Source: an uncultured Prevotella sp. (GTDB lineage: Bacteria > Bacteroidota > Bacteroidia > Bacteroidales > Bacteroidaceae). Taken from it: a stretch of 10,928 bases of DNA. The notes beneath the pieces are model-generated. The model was not told the DNA's origin. It searched no databases and saw only the letters and a list, made by a program, of their open reading frames with translations. The translations under genes and the position numbers were made by a program. Where the stretch lies: NCBI GenBank assembly GCA_934217675.1, contig CAKQCV010000077.1, forward strand, positions 1 through 10,928, written 5' to 3'. Below are positions 1-5,581 of this stretch, in pieces. Numbering within the stretch: the stretch's first letter is position 1; every line of letters starts with the position of its first letter.

Positions 1-60
1 TTCGAACCAACGACCCCGAGATTACAAATCACGTGCTCTGGCCAACTGAGCTAAAGAGGC
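1..60 (-). tRNA. tRNA-Thr (anticodon UGU), 3' end cut by window edge
   Basis: Read on the minus strand, 60 nt of a cloverleaf are present from the 5' end: acceptor strand GCCTCTT, D arm GCTC/GAGC, anticodon loop TTTGTAA with anticodon TGT at 26-24, a short variable region, T stem GTTGG and the start of the T loop TTCGAA. The 3' half of the T arm, the acceptor 3' strand and CCA lie beyond position 1. TGT reads ACA (and probably other ACN) threonine codons. The anticodon stem CGTGA/TCTCG has one T-T mismatch in the middle; I recall the same sequence from other Bacteroidota threonine tRNAs, so it is probably not a defect. The gene abuts the SRP RNA upstream and is probably co-transcribed with it. 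Confidence 0.9.
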
Positions 61-175
61 GGGTGGGCAAGCTACTTGTATCGCGTCGCTACAACCAACT
101 ACCTTTGCTACGTTCCCGTCCTGGAGGATTCGAAGGGAGCTGACCGTACAAGACTTACCCGTCTTACTTGAATGC
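61..175 (-). ncRNA. ffs: Signal recognition particle RNA (small bacterial SRP/4.5S-type)
   Basis: This RNA pairs with the Ffh protein to target nascent membrane and secreted proteins to the translocon. On the minus strand, domain IV is recognisable: GGTCAG on the 5' side (145-140), then a CTCCC/GGGA stem and apical hairpin, and GTAGCA on the 3' side, the partner strand of the asymmetric Ffh-binding loop. The basal helix is formed by GGGTAAG (160-154) with CTTGCCC (71-65), continued by CTTGTA (152-147) with TACAAG (80-75). The 3' end reads CCCACCC, like the end of E. coli 4.5S RNA, and the next base is the 5' end of tRNA-Thr. The 5' end is inferred from the promoter; the true start may be a few bases either side of 175. 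The identification rests on recalled family features, without a covariance-model search. Confidence 0.82.
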
Positions 176-180
176 GGGTG

Positions 181-211
181 CAAAGGTAATGCTTTTTACC
201 TAAACAACAAA
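181..211 (-). promoter_or_regulatory. Bacteroidota promoter for SRP RNA and tRNA-Thr
   Basis: On the minus strand the sequence reads TTTG (211-208), a 19-base spacer, then TACCTTTG (188-181). This matches the Bacteroidota housekeeping consensus TTTG-N19-21-TAnnTTTG exactly. It sits immediately upstream of the SRP RNA and predicts a transcript start near 175. Confidence 0.75.
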
Positions 212-261
212 ATTTTTTCAATAAAAAATGAGTATACGGCATATATGTGATATAAAATAAG

Positions 262-269
262 TACTTTTG
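262..269 (+). promoter_or_regulatory. Probable -7 element for the six-gene plus-strand cluster
   Basis: TACTTTTG fits the Bacteroidota -7 consensus TAnnTTTG and lies about 75 bases upstream of the first gene, giving a leader of roughly 70 nt. No convincing TTTG -33 element is visible at the expected distance, so this is weaker than the other promoters here. A small hairpin, CTTTC-ataac-GAAAG (313-327), lies in the predicted leader just before the start codon; its role is unknown. Confidence 0.4.
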
Positions 270-342
270 CATCAATAAACATAAGATTAGGTGTGGATAT
301 ATTGTTCTATACCTTTCATAACGAAAGATAAACAATACGATA

Positions 343-882
343 ATGAATGAAAATTTCAGACTTTATACGGCTTATGCGCGTATTGATGGTGCGATAATAG
401 GAGCAATGTGGATAGCGAGCTTCTTTTGTTTCATTGGTGAGTTCCAATTACAAATACTTAACATTGTTGCAATAGCATTGGGGCTGACTTCTGTTTTTGC
501 CGGATATACACGGCTCCGGAAATTTCGGGATGTGGTGCTTGGCGGAAGCATAACTTTTAGTTGTGCCACTCTGTATTCAATCCTGATATTCTTTTATGCT
601 TCTCTTCTTTTGGCTGTGGCACAGTATGTCTATTTCCAGTTCATAGACCAAGGCTATTTGATGAACCAATACATAAGTACGCTGTCGCAGCCCGAATATG
701 CCAAAGTGGTGAAGGAAGTATATGGTATGGATGCCAAGCAGATTATAACTCTGCTGCAAACAACAATATCAACGTTGCGTCCTATAGAGATAGCATTTCA
801 GTTTCTTACACTTAATATTATATTTGGCATATTTTTGAGTATTCCTATTGGAGCTCTTGCCCGAAGAATAAAGAACATATAA
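343..882 (+). CDS. DUF4199 family integral membrane protein
   Basis: A 179-residue membrane protein that I assign to DUF4199 from its pattern of segments and its position in front of a GT2 glycosyltransferase gene, an arrangement common in Bacteroidota. Hydrophobic segments lie at about residues 16-33, 37-55, 73-99 and 150-172. A soluble loop (about 102-147) between the third and fourth contains an SQPEY stretch. The C-terminus is basic (ARRIKNI), consistent with a cytoplasmic tail. There is no signal peptide beyond the first membrane segment and no catalytic motif. The function of the family is unknown. The downstream glycosyltransferase starts 19 bp after the stop, so a shared role in lipid-linked sugar handling in the inner membrane is a reasonable guess but only a guess. 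Confidence 0.8.
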   Translation: MNENFRLYTAYARIDGAIIGAMWIASFFCFIGEFQLQILNIVAIALGLTSVFAGYTRLRKFRDVVLGGSITFSCATLYSILIFFYASLLLAVAQYVYFQFIDQGYLMNQYISTLSQPEYAKVVKEVYGMDAKQIITLLQTTISTLRPIEIAFQFLTLNIIFGIFLSIPIGALARRIKNI

Positions 883-901
883 TAAAGAAAATATAAATAT
901 T

Positions 902-1861
902 ATGGATATATCAGTTGTTGTGCCTCTATTTAACGAAGAGGAGTCGTTACCAGAGCTTTATGCATGGATAGAGCGAGTGATGAAAAGCAAGGGGTTTAGC
1001 TATGAGGTTATTTTCGTTAATGATGGCTCTACCGACAAGTCGTGGGATGTTATTAAAGATTTAAGCGAAAAGCATGATGCTGTTAAAGGAATAAAGTTCC
1101 GTCGTAATTACGGAAAAAGTCCAGCTCTGTATTGTGGTTTCAAGAAAGCTCAAGGAGATGTTGTCATAACTATGGATGCCGACTTGCAAGATTCTCCAGA
1201 TGAGATTCCGGAACTGTATCGCATGATTAAGGAAGATGGCTACGATCTTGTTTCCGGGTATAAGCAAAACCGCAAGCAGGGAGATCCTCTTTCCAAAACC
1301 ATCCCTACAAAGCTTTTCAATGCCACAGCGCGTAAGGTGAGCGGTATTCATAATTTGCATGATTTCAATTGTGGGCTGAAGGCATACCGTAAAGATGTTG
1401 TGAAAAACATTGAAGTGTATGGCGAAATGCACAGATATATACCATATCTTGCCAAGAATGCAGGATTTGATAAGATTGGCGAGAAGCCTGTACATCATCA
1501 AGCACGAAAGTTCGGTAAGTCCAAATTTATGGGCTGGAACCGTTTCTTTAACGGGTATCTTGATTTGATAACATTATGGTTCTTGAGCAGTTTTGGCAGA
1601 AAACCGATGCATGTATTCGGTTTCTTGGGCACATTAATGTTTATGATAGGGTTCCTTTCTGCATTTGGATTGGGCATAGATAAACTATGGTGTCTTGCCA
1701 ATGGCATACAGCAGCGCCTTGTTACAGATTCGCCATATTTCTATATCGCTTTGACTATGATGATGATAGGCACACAGTTGTTCCTTGCCGGATTCCTTGG
1801 TGATTTGATAAGCCGCAGTTCTTCCACACGAAACGATTATCAGGTTGAGCAGGAAATTTAA
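902..1861 (+). CDS. GT2 glycosyltransferase, DPM1/GtrB-like, membrane anchored
   Basis: A family 2 glycosyltransferase of 319 residues. It probably moves a sugar from a nucleotide-sugar to a polyprenyl phosphate on the cytoplasmic face of the inner membrane. The N-terminus VVVPLFNEEESL (residues 5-16) is the usual first strand and nucleotide-binding loop, followed by FVNDGSTD (38-45). The metal-binding DXD is DAD at 92-94, followed by the family signature LQDSPDEIPEL. RKFGKSKF (202-209) matches the conserved acceptor-side R-x-x-G-x-SK motif. Two C-terminal membrane segments lie at about 235-258 and 280-303, as in GtrB and bacterial dolichol-phosphate-mannose synthase-like enzymes. Length and motifs look complete. 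The donor sugar cannot be told from the sequence. It is the second gene of the cluster, 12 bp before the lipoprotein gene. Confidence 0.9.
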   Translation: MDISVVVPLFNEEESLPELYAWIERVMKSKGFSYEVIFVNDGSTDKSWDVIKDLSEKHDAVKGIKFRRNYGKSPALYCGFKKAQGDVVITMDADLQDSPDEIPELYRMIKEDGYDLVSGYKQNRKQGDPLSKTIPTKLFNATARKVSGIHNLHDFNCGLKAYRKDVVKNIEVYGEMHRYIPYLAKNAGFDKIGEKPVHHQARKFGKSKFMGWNRFFNGYLDLITLWFLSSFGRKPMHVFGFLGTLMFMIGFLSAFGLGIDKLWCLANGIQQRLVTDSPYFYIALTMMMIGTQLFLAGFLGDLISRSSSTRNDYQVEQEI

Positions 1862-1873
1862 GATGTAGCATTT

Positions 1874-2398
1874 ATGGATATTACTGTGAGATTGAAAAAT
1901 AAAAGTCACTTGAAGAAAGCAAATATCTTATTCTTTATGATTTTTGCTTCTCTTTTTTGTGCATGCTCTTCAATAGATTGTCCGTTGAACAACAGAGTAT
2001 ACACACAATACCAGTTGTTTGCCCCTAACGGTACGACAGACACTATGAAACTGAGTATGACAATATCCACCAACAGAGTTGACGGTGAGGATTCTGTCTT
2101 GATAAACAAGGATATTAACTTTACAGCATTCTCGTTGCCTATAAGCAATGCCCAGCCTCGCGACTCTTTCTTTGTGGAGTTGGCATCAGAGACGGTTGCT
2201 ACTATAGATACGGTAGTGGTGTGTAAAGAAGACCGTATGCATTTTGAGTCTACCGATTGTGCCCCGTCATATTTCCATAGACTGTTGTCGGTTTCAACCA
2301 CACACAATTCTATAGATTCTGTTGTTATAAAAAATAATGAAGTAAACTATGATACGTCAAAGAAGCATTTCAACATCTATTTCACGCCTCGCAATTAG
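1874..2398 (+). CDS. DUF6452 family lipoprotein
   Basis: A 174-residue predicted lipoprotein. After a basic N-region (KNKSHLKK) comes a hydrophobic stretch at about 18-28 and then FCAC; Cys31 is the likely lipidated residue, although the lipobox is not canonical because Phe occupies -3. The mature part begins SSIDCPLNN, with cysteines at 36 and later positions that might pair in the periplasm. I assign DUF6452 from the SSIDCPLNN start and from the following DUF6048 gene, a pairing I recall from Bacteroidales genomes. No enzymatic motif is visible and the function is unknown. The protein probably sits in the periplasmic leaflet of the outer or inner membrane. Its last 50 bases overlap the next gene in another frame. 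Confidence 0.72.
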   Translation: MDITVRLKNKSHLKKANILFFMIFASLFCACSSIDCPLNNRVYTQYQLFAPNGTTDTMKLSMTISTNRVDGEDSVLINKDINFTAFSLPISNAQPRDSFFVELASETVATIDTVVVCKEDRMHFESTDCAPSYFHRLLSVSTTHNSIDSVVIKNNEVNYDTSKKHFNIYFTPRN

Positions 2399-3053
2399 TC
2401 TTCTGCTTCTTGTTGCGTCTGTGTCGTCTGTTTATGCCCAACAGCGTGGCGTAAACAAGCGTCAAGTTGTTGAGGCTGATACTGTTCCGTTGCTTCGCGG
2501 CTTTTCTGTGTCAGCAGATGTTGTGGGACCAGTTATGATGGCTGTTAGTGACTACGGACAGTATGAAGCTGCATTGCATGTAAATCTTAAAGATAAATAT
2601 TTCCCTGTACTTGAGATTGGATACGGTAAGGCAGACCATACAGAAGAAACTACACAACTCACTTACAAAACTAATGCTCCATTCTTCCGTGTTGGAGTTG
2701 ACTTCAATGTGTTGAAGAATAAACACGACATATATCGCTTGCTTGTTGGTGTGAGGTATGGATTTACTTCATATAAATATGACCTTAGCCATCCAGGCGT
2801 TTCCGATCCCGTTTGGGGTGGAACAACAGCTTACTCGGCAGAGGATGTAAAGTGCAACTGCCATTGGCTTGAGGTGGGAGCAGGAGTAGATGTAAAACTT
2901 GTTGGCCCTGTGCATTTAGGGTGGAGCGTAAGGTATAAACAGCGTTTGTCTGCATCAGAGGGCTCCCTTGGCAAGTCGTGGTATGTTCCGGGATATGGCA
3001 TAACAGGGACGTCAGCCTTTGGCGCTTTGTTTAATGTTTCCATCGACATATAA
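2349..3053 (+). CDS. DUF6048 family predicted outer-membrane protein
   Basis: A 234-residue exported protein. It starts with a basic N-region (MIRQR), a long hydrophobic core (ISLLLLVASVSSV) and a signal peptidase I site after VYA, with mature Gln-Gln following. The mature part alternates polar and hydrophobic residues (for example HVNLKDKYFPVLEIGYG and FFRVGVDFNVL) and ends in FGALFNVSIDI, consistent with a small outer-membrane beta-barrel. The DUF6048 assignment is from recognition plus the preceding DUF6452 gene. The ATG at 2349 lies 50 bp inside the upstream gene, but the signal peptide needs this start, because the next in-frame Met lies well after the signal peptide. The overlap suggests translational coupling. 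Function unknown; a role in envelope integrity with its lipoprotein neighbour is inference. Confidence 0.72.
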   Translation: MIRQRSISTSISRLAISLLLLVASVSSVYAQQRGVNKRQVVEADTVPLLRGFSVSADVVGPVMMAVSDYGQYEAALHVNLKDKYFPVLEIGYGKADHTEETTQLTYKTNAPFFRVGVDFNVLKNKHDIYRLLVGVRYGFTSYKYDLSHPGVSDPVWGGTTAYSAEDVKCNCHWLEVGAGVDVKLVGPVHLGWSVRYKQRLSASEGSLGKSWYVPGYGITGTSAFGALFNVSIDI

Positions 3054-3091
3054 TATTGTTTATACTAAACATTGTTACTAAAATATTTATT

Positions 3092-4108
3092 ATGAATAAG
3101 AAAAAGCAATATTGGAAACTCGCATTACTTTCTGTTGTTGTCATCAGTGCAGTGCTTATAGTTTCCCGTCAGCGCAACATTCCTTATCAAAAGAACTCTG
3201 GTTTTGTCTTTGGCACAATTTACAATATTACATATCAGAGTAATGAAGATTTGCAAAAAGACATAGAGGCAGAATTAAAGAAGGTTGATGCCTCGTTGTC
3301 AACATTTAATTCCCAGTCGGTAATCTCTAAGATTAACCGTAATGAGAATATAGAAGTGAACAGCATGTTTGCTGAGGTATTCAATCTTGCCGAACATGTG
3401 TCGTCCGAGACAGATGGCGCTTTTGATATAACAGTTGCTCCAATGGTTAATGCCTGGGGATTTGGCTTTAAAAGTGGAAAGATGCCCAACAAGCAGCAAA
3501 TAGACAGTCTTCGTGCCATTGTCGGATTCCATAAAGTGAAACTGTCTGGTGGCAAGGTGTTGAAGCAAAATCCGGCTACTATGCTTGATTGCAGTGCCAT
3601 AGCCAAAGGTTATGGTTGTGATGTCGTGGCAAGGTTTCTGCATGAACGTGGAATAAAGAATTATATGATAGAGATTGGAGGAGAAGTTGTTACTTGTGGT
3701 ATAAACAGCCAGAGAGTTCCGTGGAAGATAGGTGTTACGAAACCTACTGACGACTCTCTTAATGTGAATGAGGAATTGCAAACTGTGCTTAATGTTACAA
3801 ACAAAGCAATGGCAACAAGTGGTAATTACCGTAATTTCTACTATAAGAACGGAAAGAAATATGCACACACCATAGATCCAAAAACTGGTTATCCTGTGCA
3901 GCACAACATACTTTCAGCCACTGTTCTTGCAGACAACTGTGCCACAGCTGATGCGTATGCCACATCGTTTATGGTTCTCGGACTTGATAAGGCAAGGAAG
4001 GTACTAGCACGTCATCCCGAGCTGATGGCATATTTCATATACTCTGACAAGAATGGAAAAAATGCGGTATGGTTTTCTTCTTCTATGAAAGGTAAATATT
4101 TGGAGTGA
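3092..4108 (+). CDS. apbE: FAD:protein FMN transferase (ApbE family)
   Basis: This enzyme attaches FMN from FAD to a Thr/Ser of target flavoproteins such as NqrB/NqrC or RnfD/RnfG, on the outer face of the inner membrane, using Mg2+. Numbered from Met 3092 (338 residues), the family motifs are FGTIYNITY (40-48), FDITVAPMVNAWGFG (111-125), LDCSAIAKGYGCD (165-177), EIGGEVVTCG (194-203), ATSGNYRNFY (241-250), HTIDPKTGYP (259-268) and ADAYATSFMVLG (286-297). Asp287 and Thr291 are the expected metal ligands. The N-terminus is a membrane anchor (about 9-24) with no lipobox Cys, unlike E. coli ApbE. An in-frame ATG at 3056 would add 12 residues, but MNKKKQ directly before the anchor makes 3092 the better start. 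No target flavoprotein is encoded in the window. The Crp-like gene follows 25 bp later. Confidence 0.92.
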   Translation: MNKKKQYWKLALLSVVVISAVLIVSRQRNIPYQKNSGFVFGTIYNITYQSNEDLQKDIEAELKKVDASLSTFNSQSVISKINRNENIEVNSMFAEVFNLAEHVSSETDGAFDITVAPMVNAWGFGFKSGKMPNKQQIDSLRAIVGFHKVKLSGGKVLKQNPATMLDCSAIAKGYGCDVVARFLHERGIKNYMIEIGGEVVTCGINSQRVPWKIGVTKPTDDSLNVNEELQTVLNVTNKAMATSGNYRNFYYKNGKKYAHTIDPKTGYPVQHNILSATVLADNCATADAYATSFMVLGLDKARKVLARHPELMAYFIYSDKNGKNAVWFSSSMKGKYLE

Positions 4109-4133
4109 TTGTCGGCAATATAAATTACAAAAT

Positions 4134-4805
4134 ATGAGCTATAAGCTAAATCCTTATGTTCTGTTTTCTCATCTTCCTTTGTTTCAGGGTATGAGCCTTT
4201 CTGAACTTGATGATGTAATATCCAGGTTCAGGCTCGATTTCTCTAAAGTGAAGGTAGATTCAAATATTGTAGACGACGGACAGCTTGTTGATAGATTGTA
4301 TTTTGTACTGAAAGGTGATGTAGATGTGGTAACGTTTTCTGACGATAAGGGGTATAGCCTTGTAGAGAAGATGCAAGTTCCTTGTGTCTTGCAACCAGAG
4401 CGTTTGTTTGGACTGACTCAGCGCTATTCGCGTAGTTTTCATGCTGAAACAGAATGTCAGCTGCTTGCAATTGGCAAGGCAGACATCATGTCGTTGACAT
4501 CCACATCTGAAGTATTCCGTCTGAATGTCATGAACTTGCTGTGTACGATGGTTCAGCGCTCTCAGCGTTATCCATGGCACAGCAAGCCACGTGGTATTCG
4601 CCGCAAGATTTTCTCGTTTATTGAAAATCGTTGTCTTCGTCCGGCAGGAAAGAAAATACTGTATATCGGCATGGTACGTCTCGCTCAAGAGATTGGTGAA
4701 AGTCGTCAGAACGTGTCGGATGAGCTAAACGCCATGCATGAAGAAGGGTTGATAAAGCTACAGCGTGGCATAATAACAGTGCCAGCACTTGAAAAATTGC
4801 TGTAG
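4134..4805 (+). CDS. Crp/Fnr family transcriptional regulator
   Basis: A 223-residue regulator. The N-terminal half (about 12-125) has the cyclic-nucleotide-binding fold pattern: HLPLFQGMSLSELDDV, then LYFVLKGDVDVV, ending in a QLLAIGKADIMSL strand and helix. The long dimer helix follows at about 125-147. The C-terminal winged helix-turn-helix is at about 178-215, with LAQEIGESRQNVSDELNAM as the reader helix pair and EEGLIKLQRGIITV as the wing. The N-terminal cysteines of the Fnr iron-sulfur cluster are absent, and I do not see the Glu/Arg phosphate-cassette of true cAMP receptors, so the ligand is unknown. It closes the cluster after apbE; control of redox or respiratory genes would fit apbE but is inference. 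It faces the response regulator gene with only 4 bp between their stop codons. Confidence 0.88.
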   Translation: MSYKLNPYVLFSHLPLFQGMSLSELDDVISRFRLDFSKVKVDSNIVDDGQLVDRLYFVLKGDVDVVTFSDDKGYSLVEKMQVPCVLQPERLFGLTQRYSRSFHAETECQLLAIGKADIMSLTSTSEVFRLNVMNLLCTMVQRSQRYPWHSKPRGIRRKIFSFIENRCLRPAGKKILYIGMVRLAQEIGESRQNVSDELNAMHEEGLIKLQRGIITVPALEKLL

Positions 4806-4809
4806 CTTG

Positions 4810-5559
4810 TTAAAATGACACAAATGCATCTATAAGTTTTTTTCTGAACAATCTTCCAACTTTCACATAATCAATATCTTCAAATGGAGGATTGAAGATG
4901 CAGTAATTGTCTCTTACTTTTAGCAAACAGTTTATATTCACGATATATTTTTGGCTTACTTGCATAAAACGTTTGTCTAACTTCAGCAAATCTTTGTTGG
5001 ATACATCCCTCTTCAGTTTTACAGGCTGAGGCTGGTTGGCTATTATCACTTCCCATGCACGTATATCACTATTATATCTGAACAAACCAATTGTAGATAT
5101 GTTTACGAGTTGAAAATCCTCAGTATTGCTGTAACATAGCAAGAATCCGTTTTTTGCTTCTTTCTTTTCTTCGCTATTTGTAGCAGTCCTCTTTGGCGAA
5201 TCAATATCTTTGCGTAGCCTTTCAACAACGGTATTGAGTTCTTTTTCGTTTATTGGCTTTGTTATAAAGTCGAAAGCATCATGCCTGAAAGCCGGCAGCA
5301 TGTGGATACTGTATGAAGTGGTGACCACTACGTGGCACCAGATGTTCATCTTTTCCATTTCCTCAAGAAAGTCTATACCGCTCATTTCCGGCATTTCCAC
5401 ATCAAGGAAAATCACATCTGGCACATCTGCCTTAAGCATTTTTATTCCATAAGTGGCACTTGATGCTGTAGCCTCAATGTTAATGTCGCTGTATACCGAT
5501 AATTTCTTGGTGAGGTCGTCAATAGCTTTTTTATCATCGTCAATAATAATAACTTTCAT
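4810..5559 (-). CDS. LytTR-family response regulator
   Basis: A 249-residue two-component response regulator. The receiver domain (about 1-115) has the acidic cluster DDD at 7-9, phosphoacceptor Asp53 in IFLDVEMPEMSG, the switch Thr80/Thr81 in VVVTTSY and Lys101 in ITKP. A charged linker (about 120-136) leads to a LytTR DNA-binding domain (about 137-249). There the usual HRSYIVN-type motif reads FMQVSQKYIVNI, with the common His-Arg replaced by Ser-Gln. LytTR domains bind imperfect direct repeats near promoters. The gene lies 22 bp downstream of the histidine kinase on the same strand, so the two are very likely partners in one operon. Its end is 4 bp from the end of the convergent Crp-like gene, without space for a terminator. 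Confidence 0.93.
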   Translation of the reverse strand: MKVIIIDDDKKAIDDLTKKLSVYSDINIEATASSATYGIKMLKADVPDVIFLDVEMPEMSGIDFLEEMEKMNIWCHVVVTTSYSIHMLPAFRHDAFDFITKPINEKELNTVVERLRKDIDSPKRTATNSEEKKEAKNGFLLCYSNTEDFQLVNISTIGLFRYNSDIRAWEVIIANQPQPVKLKRDVSNKDLLKLDKRFMQVSQKYIVNINCLLKVRDNYCIFNPPFEDIDYVKVGRLFRKKLIDAFVSF

Positions 5560-5581
5560 GTTGCTTTATTCGTCAAAAACG

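Noticed and set aside
108..335. Minus-strand open frame of 75 codons at the left end
   Set aside because: It lies over the SRP RNA and its promoter, and its protein is low-complexity with no family resemblance.
1061..1501. Minus-strand open frame of 146 codons
   Set aside because: It is antisense to the GT2 glycosyltransferase core, with no recognisable protein and no start signal.
3056..3091. Upstream ATG adding 12 residues to ApbE
   Set aside because: The added residues (MFILNIVTKIFI) lie before a good MNKKKQ start with its own membrane anchor, and would place the first ATG 2 bp after the preceding stop; possible but less likely.
3299..3904. Minus-strand open frame of 201 codons
   Set aside because: It is fully antisense to apbE, whose protein has every family motif; the antisense frame resembles nothing and has no promoter.
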